Source: a bacterium (lineage in GTDB: Bacteria; Elusimicrobiota; Elusimicrobia; UBA1565; UBA9628). From it: a stretch of 22,459 bases of DNA. The stretch is from positions 1 through 22,459 of the forward strand of contig JAJYOT010000028.1 of assembly GCA_021796015.1 (NCBI GenBank), given 5' to 3'. The translations under genes and the position numbers were made by a program. Below, piece by piece: positions 15,258-22,234 of the stretch (position 1 is the first letter of the stretch; the number at the start of each line of letters is the position of its first letter). The notes beneath the pieces are model-generated. The model made no database searches. It worked only from the letters and a program-made list of their open reading frames with translations, and was not told the DNA's origin.

Positions 15258-16435
15258 GAAGATAAAGTTGATCGAGCGCCAAAGCGAATCAAGGCCGCGG
15301 CTTGTTGGGCGGTTTTAAGGGCTTGGGCCGAATTTTCGCCCAGCGCGGTCACGTGTCCCATTTTTCTCCCGGGGAAACTTTCTTTTTTTCCGTAGATATG
15401 AACAGAAGCCCCCAAAACCGCCTTGGCTTCATCCAGCCCTTCGGGGGTTCCGTCTCCTTTTTTAACGCCTAAAAGGTTCACCATGGCCGCGGCCTTTTCC
15501 TTGAGAGCGCTAGACCCGAGAGGCAATCCAAAAACTCCGCGAACATGATTTTCAAATTGGCTCGACTCGCAAGCCTCAATCGTGTAGTGGCCGGAATTAT
15601 GAACCCGCGGAGAGATTTCGTTGACCAAAATTTCTCCGTCTTTTTGAAGGAACAGTTCCACTCCCATGGAACCGACCCCTCCGATTCCCTCCACCGCCTT
15701 TCGAGCGATTTCAGAAGCGCGATCAGAAATTTCTTTATCTGCGGCGGCCGGAACGAGAACGGCCCGGCACACATGATTTTCCTGAATCGTTTCAGCGACA
15801 GGATAAACCGCCGCTTCATTCTTTCGCGAGACAGAGACAATCACGGCCAATTCTTTTTCAAAAGGGCAGAACTCCTCGATATAAAGAGGTTCCGAATCTC
15901 CCTTGAGAAGTTCCCAGGCTTTTTTTATTTCCCCCTCCGAAAACGCGGCGGCATTGCCTCGACCGTCATAAGCGTTCCGGCGTTTTTTAATCACAACTCC
16001 CCTCCCGCCCCATTTTTGGAACGCAAAAACCGCTTCTTTAAGGCCGGACACCTCCGCAAAACGCGGGACCGGAATTCCTTGCTGGGAAAGCTCGCGCTTT
16101 TGGAGAAATTTATCTTGGATTAAAGCCAAACAAGAAGACGAGGGATAAACGCAATATCCCGCTTGCTCCAAATCCGCTAAAAGTTGAGAATCCACGAATT
16201 CATTTTCCAAGGTCAAGACATCGCAAACATCCGCAATAGAAAACAAAGCGGCGCGGTTATTGAACGAACCAATAAACAATTGATCCGCAAGTTTTGCGGC
16301 AGGACTGTCGGGCGATTGAGCCAAAATGGCGACTTTAAACCCAAGTCTTTTAGCGGCTTTAGAAATCATCTCCGCCAATTGCCCACCGCCCAATATCCCC
16401 AACGTTTTCAAAGCGCTAGCTTCAACTTTTTTCAT
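15254..16435 (-). CDS. purK: N5-carboxyaminoimidazole ribonucleotide synthase PurK
   Basis: The 393-residue ATP-grasp enzyme carboxylates AIR to N5-CAIR using ATP and bicarbonate. [12 protein letters not shown] opens the N-terminal domain. The ATP-grasp core has [29 protein letters not shown] and the metal-binding [27 protein letters not shown] stretch (its key residues E, N, R and H are present). The C-terminal part has the MVNLLG and GHVTALG motifs. It is the first gene of the long leftward cluster, and the promoter should lie in 16436-16540, shared with the divergent rhomboid-like gene. Only a poor ribosome binding site precedes ATG 16435. Confidence 0.95.
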   Translation of the reverse strand: MKKVEASALKTLGILGGGQLAEMISKAAKRLGFKVAILAQSPDSPAAKLADQLFIGSFNNRAALFSIADVCDVLTLENEFVDSQLLADLEQAGYCVYPSSSCLALIQDKFLQKRELSQQGIPVPRFAEVSGLKEAVFAFQKWGGRGVVIKKRRNAYDGRGNAAAFSEGEIKKAWELLKGDSEPLYIEEFCPFEKELAVIVSVSRKNEAAVYPVAETIQENHVCRAVLVPAAADKEISDRASEIARKAVEGIGGVGSMGVELFLQKDGEILVNEISPRVHNSGHYTIEACESSQFENHVRGVFGLPLGSSALKEKAAAMVNLLGVKKGDGTPEGLDEAKAVLGASVHIYGKKESFPGRKMGHVTALGENSAQALKTAQQAAALIRFGARSTLSS

Positions 16436-16540
16436 CCATCATTCTCGCAAAAGACAACGACAGCTCATTTTATCATAGTTCTCACGGCGGCGGTTTTATC
16501 CAAAACGCAAAGATGCGCAAAATGATATGATGACCCCAAT
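16436..16540. promoter_or_regulatory. Divergent intergenic region between purK and the rhomboid-like gene
   Basis: About 105 bases separate two divergent starts, so promoters for both directions must be here or absent. On the minus strand TTGGAT and TATGAT are 20 bases apart, longer than the optimum. On the plus strand a TATGAT occurs about ten bases before the ATG without a good -35. No known purine riboswitch or repressor palindrome is apparent. Confidence 0.3.
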
Positions 16541-17164
16541 ATGGGACCGCGATGGCTGGACCAACTGGAAAGAAAATTAGGCTTTCTCTCTATTCCAGGC
16601 TTAGCGGCATTTTTGGCCGGAATGAATGCCATTATTGGAATTCTCAGTCTCTTTAAACCCCAGTTTCCCGACATTCTCGTCTTTGATCCCGGCTTATTTT
16701 TAAGCGGGCAATATTGGCGCGCCGCGACCTTTCTCTTTGTTCCGCCGGAGATGGGGCCTTTGTGGCTGGCGTTTTGGCTGATTTTTTTCTACTGGCTGAT
16801 GAACCGTCTTGAACAAATATGGGGAGATTTTAAATTTCTCATCTATTGCCTCATCGGGGCCCTGGCCGTCATCGCGTGTTCTCTCATTTTAGGCCGAGAA
16901 TTTTCTAATTCCATTTTTACGACGAGCTTGGTGCTCGCCTTCGCGCGACTCAACGCCGACGTCGAGATCCTTCTATTTTTCTTTTTTCCAATTAAAATGA
17001 AATGGATCTGGGCCGTCGGCTGTTTCGTCGTTTTCTGGACTCTTTTGTTCGGTTCTTTCTCAGACCGTCTCTATTACGGCCTGGGCATTCTCAACTATCT
17101 CGTTTTTTTCGGCACGGAACACTGGAATTCTCTTTATTTTGCCTGGCGCCGGCGTCGGCTTTAG
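16541..17164 (+). CDS. Rhomboid-like membrane protein without protease motif
   Basis: The 207-residue protein has about five or six hydrophobic helices. The first loop contains QYWRAATFLF (57-66), the WR element shared by rhomboids and derlins, followed by a helix with FYWLMNRLEQIWG. The rhomboid GxSG serine motif and the matching histidine are missing: the region where they belong reads NSIFTTSLVLAFARLNA. It therefore looks like an inactive rhomboid-fold (derlin-like) protein, which in other systems binds or moves membrane clients instead of cutting them. It is the only rightward gene in the right-hand 19 kb and ends 19 bases from the convergent vapC. No clear ribosome binding site precedes the ATG. 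Confidence 0.75.
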   Translation: MGPRWLDQLERKLGFLSIPGLAAFLAGMNAIIGILSLFKPQFPDILVFDPGLFLSGQYWRAATFLFVPPEMGPLWLAFWLIFFYWLMNRLEQIWGDFKFLIYCLIGALAVIACSLILGREFSNSIFTTSLVLAFARLNADVEILLFFFFPIKMKWIWAVGCFVVFWTLLFGSFSDRLYYGLGILNYLVFFGTEHWNSLYFAWRRRRL

Positions 17165-17183
17165 AAGCGCGCGCGAAGGACCC

Positions 17184-17576
17184 TTATGAATTCCAAAGGC
17201 GGAGCCCGGGCACGCGGCGAAAATGAGCGTCGAGCGTCACCAGAACAGATCCTGTTTCAACCGTTTGCGCCGCCAGCCAAACGTCGTTGATGGGAACGGG
17301 AGTTCCGGCGCGGGCGAGCCCCGCCTTAATCTCTCCGAAAATCCGCGCCGTCTCCAGAGAGATAAAAAGCGGCAAGACTCCCGGCCGCGTCAGGAATTCC
17401 TCCAGAATCCTTTCGTTTTCGGCGCGTTTGTGTCCGCCCCGAAAGCCCGCATGAAGTTCTCCCAAGACGATCACCGACAGAAAGACGGTTTCGGCTTGAG
17501 ACAAGGCGTCCAAGATGGCGCGGTTTCCCGCCAGAAAGGCGGCATAGGCATTCGTGTCGAGAAGTATTGATCTCAT
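17184..17576 (-). CDS. vapC: PIN-domain toxin, VapC family ribonuclease
   Basis: The 130-residue protein is a PIN-domain RNase with all four expected acidic residues: D7 (LLDTNAY), E40 (VLGELHAGF), D98 (INDVWLAAQ) and D116 (LVTLDAHF). VapC toxins cleave tRNA or rRNA sites in a metal-dependent way; the target here cannot be predicted. The start ATG overlaps the antitoxin stop (ATGA, 17573-17576), the standard arrangement that makes antitoxin first. All key residues are intact, so the toxin is probably active. It converges with the rhomboid-like gene. Confidence 0.92.
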   Translation of the reverse strand: MRSILLDTNAYAAFLAGNRAILDALSQAETVFLSVIVLGELHAGFRGGHKRAENERILEEFLTRPGVLPLFISLETARIFGEIKAGLARAGTPVPINDVWLAAQTVETGSVLVTLDAHFRRVPGLRLWNS

Positions 17577-17830
17577 TTCCAGTCTTCGGGATCGATTCGC
17601 TCGAACATTTCCGATGACTTTTTAAACAGATCGGCATCCTTCTTGGACCAAAGCCCGCAAAGATCCTCGAAGTTTTTCCGGCGATTGACGGTTTCCCCAC
17701 GCGACAGCCCCAAGGCCGACGTCAAGATTTTTTTAATCGTCTTATTCAAACTCAAGCCGTTTTTTTCCGCCTCGCGTTCGATAAGATTAGCGAGATTGGG
17801 TTCGAGATGATGAATGGTGATCGATTTCAT
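17573..17830 (-). CDS. vapB: Ribbon-helix-helix antitoxin, VapB type
   Basis: The 85-residue protein begins KSITIHHLEPNLANLIE, then AEKNGLSLNKTIKKIL, a beta strand plus two helices typical of an Arc/MetJ-like ribbon-helix-helix DNA-binding domain (1-42). The C-terminal half is charged and should wrap the toxin. The frame is open to 17953, but ATG 17830 is chosen: GAGGA lies five bases upstream, the RHH strand starts right after the Met, and the longer version would run through its own promoter and operators. Two operators and a strong promoter lie just upstream, which fits repression by the VapBC complex. Confidence 0.88.
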   Translation of the reverse strand: MKSITIHHLEPNLANLIEREAEKNGLSLNKTIKKILTSALGLSRGETVNRRKNFEDLCGLWSKKDADLFKKSSEMFERIDPEDWK

Positions 17831-17844
17831 ATTTTCCTCTAATA

Positions 17845-17880
17845 AACCATTAAATGGTTCATCTATGACCATATTATGGT
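17845..17880 (-). promoter_or_regulatory. Two tandem operators of vapBC
   Basis: AACCATTAAATGGTT (17845-17859) and ACCATATTATGGT (17868-17880) are both palindromes of the form ACCAT-N3-ATGGT. Their centres are 22 bases apart, about two helical turns, so bound dimers would sit on the same DNA face. The second overlaps the -10, and the first lies just after the expected start of transcription. This suits cooperative autorepression by an RHH antitoxin. Confidence 0.7.
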
Positions 17881-17901
17881 TCATTCTCTGACCCGCGTCA
17901 A
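17873..17901 (-). promoter_or_regulatory. vapBC promoter
   Basis: On the minus strand, TTGACG (17901-17896) and CATAAT (17878-17873) each match the sigma-70 hexamers at five of six positions and are exactly 17 bases apart. The upstream gene's terminator ends five bases before the -35, so the pair is an independent unit. Confidence 0.75.
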
Positions 17902-17905
17902 GGGG

Positions 17906-17943
17906 AAAAAATCCACCCGCTTGAATTTCAAGCGGGTGGATTT
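17906..17943 (-). terminator. Strong intrinsic terminator of the export operon
   Basis: A perfect 17-bp stem (17909-17925 with 17927-17943) with a GC-rich middle, CCACCCGCTTG, is followed on the minus strand by a run of six T counted from the end of the stem. It starts 20 bases after the stop codon of the 236-residue secreted protein. On the plus strand no T run follows, so it is directional. Confidence 0.9.
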
Positions 17944-17963
17944 GGCGATGCAAAACTTAATTT

Positions 17964-18674
17964 CTAATCGTGCACTTTCTGGAAGAAATAGCAGGCCGCA
18001 AAGATATCGCCGGCGTGATAACCCTCGGCGTTTTTTAACGTGACGCCTTTCGCGAAAAAATAAGCCCCGCTTTTACGGATCCGAAATTCTTCCGCGTCAT
18101 TTATATTTGAATCGTAGGCAATGGCCCCGCCAACTGCCTTTGTTTCTAATAGCGGCAAACTGCCATCTTCAATGTAGCCTATAATCGTCTGATTATCCGC
18201 CCCATTGTCGAAACAATCAGAAACACTATCATCAGAACACGCGATGATATTCGCCTTCAACTCCGATAGGGAAGGAAAAAGCGGACCGTTATTTCCTCCG
18301 GAGACCATCCGGCCCACGAACGCAACGCCGACTGGGACATTCGGAGCCTCGCCTCTGTAGCAACGCCCCGAGTAAAATCCCACGAGCTCGCTTTGTTTTG
18401 GGCGATACCCCTGGGCGTAAAGCTCCTTGAGCCTCGCGAAATGAGTTTTCCCCGAAGCCGCAAAAACGGCCTTTTCGGCGGTCATAGCGACCATCTCCCT
18501 ATTGCCGGCCGAATTTTTCCCGATAGAGGCGGCTTTCGCTTTTACCTCGTGAACGGCCGTCCGAATGCCTTGTCCGACCGAAGCCTCGAAGTTGGAACCG
18601 GTGACCTGCGCCGCGCTCAAGACTTGAACGCCAACTATTACTACCACCGCCAACGCGATCAACATATTTCTCAT
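17964..18674 (-). CDS. Secreted protein of unknown function
   Basis: The 236-residue product starts with a signal peptide (MRNMLIALAVVVIVGVQVL, likely cleaved after LSAAQ or nearby). I do not recognise the mature part. It opens with a helical segment (about 30-95) and continues into a beta-rich domain with FYSGRCYRGE, GVAFVGRMVSGG, IIACSDDSVSDC and, near the end, GDIFAACYFF. Four cysteines in the exported part could form two disulfides. Start support is good: AAGGAG lies nine bases before the ATG. It is the last of three leftward genes for exported or membrane proteins, 42 bases after the glycine-zipper gene, and ends in a strong terminator. Confidence 0.75.
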   Translation of the reverse strand: MRNMLIALAVVVIVGVQVLSAAQVTGSNFEASVGQGIRTAVHEVKAKAASIGKNSAGNREMVAMTAEKAVFAASGKTHFARLKELYAQGYRPKQSELVGFYSGRCYRGEAPNVPVGVAFVGRMVSGGNNGPLFPSLSELKANIIACSDDSVSDCFDNGADNQTIIGYIEDGSLPLLETKAVGGAIAYDSNINDAEEFRIRKSGAYFFAKGVTLKNAEGYHAGDIFAACYFFQKVHD

Positions 18675-18716
18675 TGCACGATCTCCTTTTTGAGTGTCTA
18701 CTTGATCCAGCCTAAA

Positions 18717-19025
18717 TTATAAAAGGGCGGCGAGTAAGGTCCCCCCGATAATGGCACCAACAACGCCGCCGATTCCCGCGCCCACGATTGCGTAGAGAGC
18801 GATGCCAATTCCCATTCCGGCCTCGCTCCCGCCCTCATCAGAGTGAAGAGCTATGACGACGCCAACAACTCCGCCGATAATTGCTCCTAGGACAGCTCCG
18901 AGAACCCCGCCCCCAAAAACCTTAAGGCCGGAAAGAACGGGCGCGGCGGAAATCATCGCCGCATGAGCGACAGAGGGCGCAAACAAAGCGCCCGCCAACA
19001 TTCCCAAAAGAGATCCCACGAGCAT
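18717..19025 (-). CDS. Glycine-zipper membrane protein
   Basis: The roughly 102-residue product is almost entirely Gly/Ala/Val/Ile. After a hydrophobic start that may be a signal sequence (MLVGSLLGMLAGALFAPSVA) there are two segments with GxxxG spacing: GGGVLGAVLGAIIGGVVGVV (about 37-56) and GAGIGGVVGAIIGGTLL. They are separated by a short acidic loop, HSDEGGSEAG. Glycine zippers pack membrane helices and occur in oligomers and pore-forming or lysis peptides. ATG 19025 is the first start after the upstream gene's stop; GGGAGAGGA lies about 15 bases before it, which is far. Extending further would overlap the large gene in another frame. The true N-terminus is uncertain. Confidence 0.6.
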   Translation of the reverse strand: MLVGSLLGMLAGALFAPSVAHAAMISAAPVLSGLKVFGGGVLGAVLGAIIGGVVGVVIALHSDEGGSEAGMGIGIALYAIVGAGIGGVVGAIIGGTLLAALL

Positions 19026-19054
19026 ATTGCCGGAGGCGTCCTCTCCCTTTTTAG

Positions 19055-22000
19055 TCAGGGCCGCGCCACGCCCGCTCCGATAATCACTCCCGCAACGGCG
19101 ATAGGGGCGATGTGGGAAGCCGCGATCATCAAGGCCAGCCAACCGACGCCGAAGATAAGGCGGCCCATGTCGGAAGACGAAAGGCGGGACGGCCCCGTCT
19201 TTTGGTTGGAAACGACGCTGGCGGGAGATTTCAGATTTATATTTTCAAGAGACAAGTCCAGAGCGAAGGCCCGCGTTCGGTAATCGCCCGAGAGGGTTCC
19301 CCACGCCGCGGCGTCTTTATCCGCGGCTTTGTTTTGGAGCAAGGCCTCGGCAATCTGCCGCGCAGCCAAGGACATGTCCTTCATATCTTGAATCGCCGTT
19401 TGAACCGACGCTCTCAGTTTTGAAATCTCCGTCTGAATTTCCGGCGCGCGCAAATCCTGAGCCGCGATTTGGTCCATCGCCGAATTTAGGGGAAGGGTAT
19501 CCGCGACGGCGCTCTGGGCCGTCATCAAAAGCCCGTTTAACGCCTCCGCATCCACGCTGGACGGGTCTTTTTTCAAATCGGCAATGACGTCTTGGACGCT
19601 CGTATAAACGCCCATTTTCTTAATCATGAAACTGACGGTTTGCGCCTGACTTATGGCGGCGTCAATTTGGGATTTCAAAGCCGCGGGGTCGTTTTGCGCG
19701 GGCGACGACGCGGCAGCGATCTTGAGTCCGGGCGCCGAGGCATTGACCAGCAACGCGCCGGAAACGGACTCAGGAGCCGCGATGATTTTGCCGCTGAGGT
19801 CCGATTCCACTGAATTTTTACTAAGGGAAGGAGCGTCCATCGTTATAAGAGCCCCGTTTTCGCTGCTGATGTAAAGTTGGCGCCCATCTTGACTGACGGA
19901 AAGCGAATGAATCCAATCCGCATTCGGAACAGCCGCGCGCGCAAGCATTTTCCCGGTAGACCTGTCCCACGCCGAGACATACGCTTCATCGTCGCCGATG
20001 AACGCCGTTCGATGCTCTCCGATATAAACGATTTTCCCATCCGGGCTGAGCGCCGCCGACATGGCCGCTCTCATGATCAAGGCATCCCAAAAATTTCCCA
20101 GGATTTTCGTCATGAAGGAGGCGAAAACCATTTCGCGCTTGCCGGTCTCGAGATTCCACATCGCGGCTTGACGTCGACCGCTCTGGCCGGCGAACAAATA
20201 ACGGCCGTCGGCGCTGACTGCTCTCGACCAAAGTCCGGGACCGGGGCCCTTGAAGGCGCGAATCACTTTTCCGCTTTGGGCGTCCAGGACGACGGCTTGC
20301 CCGTCTTCCATGCTGTCGACGATTACGATTTCCTTCCCACCTTTAATCGCGGCGGCAAACGTAATCCAGAAGGAAGGCAGGTTGAGGCGGCGCAATTCCT
20401 TATCCGTATGCGCATCGCGCAGGCTGATGACATGCCCGTCATTGATAATGACCGGAATGATTCCGCCGTCAGAGGCCGGTCCATCCTGACCGGCCACGAT
20501 GCCCTTAAGAGGGCTGGAAACCGACGGCGTTGTCTTGAACGCCGGGTCGCCATATAGATTCCGAAGAGCCGAAGTAAGACTCGCGGAATCTTCCAGTAAA
20601 GTTGCGGAGAGCGTGTTCCATTCCTCGATATCCTGAGCCGAGGCCTTATTATTTGACAAGGCGTCCGCAATCTGGGCGCTCACGAAAGACATATCCTTTA
20701 AGTCTTGAACCGCCGCTTGCCCGACCTCGTCTAACTTCGCCCATTTCGCGGCGTCTATTTGAACGTTTTTTCCCTCTAAACTCTTCGCGACATCAATGAT
20801 ATTCCGGACGGCGGGAATCAATTGGTTCCAGGCCCTGCTGTTGATAACGTAAGCCGTCGTCCCCAAAGCCCTCGCGGCTGAGTTGCTCGAATCTGTCTTT
20901 AATTTTAAATCCCTAACAACATCCTGCGCTGATTGGTAGACGCCCTGGTTCCTAACGATGAAATTGATGGTTTGCGCTTGATCTATCGCCGTGTCAATCG
21001 CCGCCGATAACAGCGCCGAGCCGTTGTCCGCTTCGTTGTCTTGGGCCCGCGTTCCGCGCTCCTGAATATCTCTTTTCTTATCAGAAAAGCCGGGAATGGA
21101 AATCTCCTTCAATTTGCCGTCTTGAAGAGTCAAGCGGACCAAGGTTCCTTCCTTAAGCCCCATTTCCTTGGCGGTTTCTCCACGATAATTCGCGATTTTT
21201 CCGAAGGAAAAGACCCGCTCCTCTCCGTCCTCCGAAATCAAAATACCCATCGATCCGGAAATCATCATTCGTTTGACGATTCCAGCCATCGTTCCAGAAA
21301 CCATGTCCGGAATGCGTTCGGACGCCATGGAAAAGCGCATCCAGTAATGGCGGTGGAACGCACTATAATTTTGAGCCGGAAGGACAAGTTCGTAAGCGGC
21401 GGCAAGAGCTTTCGGCGATTGAGGATTGGTCTCGGGAGAGTATATCTCGGATATGATTTTCGCGCCGAAGAGTTTCTCCAATTCATTCGAGGCCGGCAAC
21501 GAAGGAGAGAAGCGATTGCGGGACAAAGTCACCCATACTTTTTCGTTTGGCGCGAGAACGGGCTCCGCTTTTGCGCCGTTAGAAAAGACGTCCGTATTCG
21601 CCTTCAAATAGAGGTTCGCCCCATCAAAAAAGTTCGACCAGTTCGCGATTTTGCCCGCGATATGATTCTTGACCGCTTGTCGGATTTTTTGGGTCGCCTT
21701 CATGATTTTAGCCGCGTGATGGGCCAATGTCGCCTTAAAGCCGGATTGCGGCTTACGATCGGCCTTTGTCGTCACTCCGGCAATTCGTAAGCCGGAGTCC
21801 AGAAGAATCTTATGAGACTGGACCCCGACTTTCGTCGGGGTGACGGAGATGGAATTGGGGACTGTCCCTAATTCTTTCGCGGGAATCTCAAAAGATTCCA
21901 CATTCAGAAAATTCGCGGCGGAATTATCGCCGATATTTTGCATTCGCGCGTTCATGTTGGCGGGAACGAGGTCCACGCCCGCATTCGGACCGGAAACCGT

Positions 22001-22099
22001 CTCGCTCAAGGCCGCCCAGCAGTTAAACCCGGGGCTCATCAACACGATCGACAAGGACAACGTCCATGAAATTGTTTTAAGCATCGCTTCTTTTTTCAT
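19055..22099 (-). CDS. Large exported beta-propeller protein with duplicated helical module
   Basis: The 1014-residue protein has a signal peptide (1-30), a region read through two palindromic repeats (about 76-110), and a basic helical segment (120-155). An OB-like stretch (about 268-333, GIVKRMMISGSMGILISEDG) resembles a cold-shock fold. A helical module (about 363-518) starts AIDTAIDQAQTINF. A propeller (about 545-760) follows, with WD40/YVTN-like repeats such as AVSADGRYLFAGQS, AALSPDGKIVYIGE and SVSQDGRQLYISS. A second copy of the helical module is at about 808-955 (QIDAAISQAQTVSF). The end is a Gly/Ala-rich hydrophobic helix (981-1012), probably a membrane anchor. Function is unknown; scaffolding or binding at the cell surface or in the periplasm is plausible. 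GGGAG lies about six bases before the ATG. Confidence 0.8.
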   Translation of the reverse strand: MKKEAMLKTISWTLSLSIVLMSPGFNCWAALSETVSGPNAGVDLVPANMNARMQNIGDNSAANFLNVESFEIPAKELGTVPNSISVTPTKVGVQSHKILLDSGLRIAGVTTKADRKPQSGFKATLAHHAAKIMKATQKIRQAVKNHIAGKIANWSNFFDGANLYLKANTDVFSNGAKAEPVLAPNEKVWVTLSRNRFSPSLPASNELEKLFGAKIISEIYSPETNPQSPKALAAAYELVLPAQNYSAFHRHYWMRFSMASERIPDMVSGTMAGIVKRMMISGSMGILISEDGEERVFSFGKIANYRGETAKEMGLKEGTLVRLTLQDGKLKEISIPGFSDKKRDIQERGTRAQDNEADNGSALLSAAIDTAIDQAQTINFIVRNQGVYQSAQDVVRDLKLKTDSSNSAARALGTTAYVINSRAWNQLIPAVRNIIDVAKSLEGKNVQIDAAKWAKLDEVGQAAVQDLKDMSFVSAQIADALSNNKASAQDIEEWNTLSATLLEDSASLTSALRNLYGDPAFKTTPSVSSPLKGIVAGQDGPASDGGIIPVIINDGHVISLRDAHTDKELRRLNLPSFWITFAAAIKGGKEIVIVDSMEDGQAVVLDAQSGKVIRAFKGPGPGLWSRAVSADGRYLFAGQSGRRQAAMWNLETGKREMVFASFMTKILGNFWDALIMRAAMSAALSPDGKIVYIGEHRTAFIGDDEAYVSAWDRSTGKMLARAAVPNADWIHSLSVSQDGRQLYISSENGALITMDAPSLSKNSVESDLSGKIIAAPESVSGALLVNASAPGLKIAAASSPAQNDPAALKSQIDAAISQAQTVSFMIKKMGVYTSVQDVIADLKKDPSSVDAEALNGLLMTAQSAVADTLPLNSAMDQIAAQDLRAPEIQTEISKLRASVQTAIQDMKDMSLAARQIAEALLQNKAADKDAAAWGTLSGDYRTRAFALDLSLENINLKSPASVVSNQKTGPSRLSSSDMGRLIFGVGWLALMIAASHIAPIAVAGVIIGAGVARP
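21771..21844. repeat. 74-bp palindromic element inside the large ORF
   Basis: The element is bounded by GTCAC and GTGAC and has three nested parts. Hairpin CTCCGGC/GCCGGAG is at 21775-21797. Complementary TCCAG (21798-21802) and CTGGA (21818-21822) flank a short AAGAATCTT palindrome. Hairpin CCCCGAC-TTTC-GTCGGGG is at 21823-21840. This resembles the widespread intergenic repeat with CCGGCGAAAGCCGG-type hairpins, present as two head-to-head copies. It is read without stop as residues 86-110 of the large protein. Confidence 0.65.
21853..21873. repeat. 21-bp palindrome of the GGGGACTGTCCC type inside the large ORF
   Basis: AATTGGGGAC and GTCCCTAATT are complementary at nine of ten positions around a central T. 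It lies eight bases from the 74-bp palindromic element. Similar GGGGACTGTCCC palindromes recur in intergenic DNA of many environmental genomes, as I recall. It encodes the LGTVPNS stretch (78-84) of the large protein. Confidence 0.5.
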
Positions 22100-22177
22100 T
22101 TTTTCTCCCGCGCGGAGCTAAAATATTTTCCGCACGAACAGATTCTACCGCCGAGGCTTGGCGGAAGAAAAGGGTCT
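22100..22177 (-). promoter_or_regulatory. Upstream region of the export operon
   Basis: These 78 bases between the terminator hairpin and the ATG at 22099 must hold the promoter of the three-gene operon. A TAGAAT hexamer occurs on the minus strand with only a poor -35 (TTCTTC) 16 bases upstream. CCGCC-GAGGCTT-GGCGG (22148-22164) forms a 5-bp hairpin between these elements. No firm promoter can be named. Confidence 0.3.
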
Positions 22178-22204
22178 AAAGGCCTAGACGCGGTCTAGGC
22201 CTTT
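22178..22204 (-). terminator. Intrinsic terminator after the metalloprotease gene
   Basis: A perfect 12-bp stem, AAAGGCCTAGAC/GTCTAGGCCTTT, closes a 3-base loop. On the minus strand TAGACCCTTTTCTT follows, so the T run is displaced by a few bases. It lies 30 bases after the metalloprotease stop codon and separates that gene from the export operon. Confidence 0.7.
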
Positions 22205-22234
22205 GGGTACCCTGGAAATGCCGCGGGATTTCGG

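Noticed and set aside
17831..17953. 41-residue N-terminal extension of vapB
   Set aside because: It would translate the promoter, both operators and the terminator hairpin; ATG 17830 has a good ribosome binding site.
19026..19142. 39-residue extension of the glycine-zipper gene
   Set aside because: It lies mostly within the end of the large gene in another frame and reads as arginine/glycine-rich shadow sequence.
19877..21790. Two plus-strand frames of 226 and 249 codons inside the large exported gene
   Set aside because: They are Arg/His-rich shadows of a frame with a signal peptide and clear repeats, and they lack ribosome binding sites and domains.
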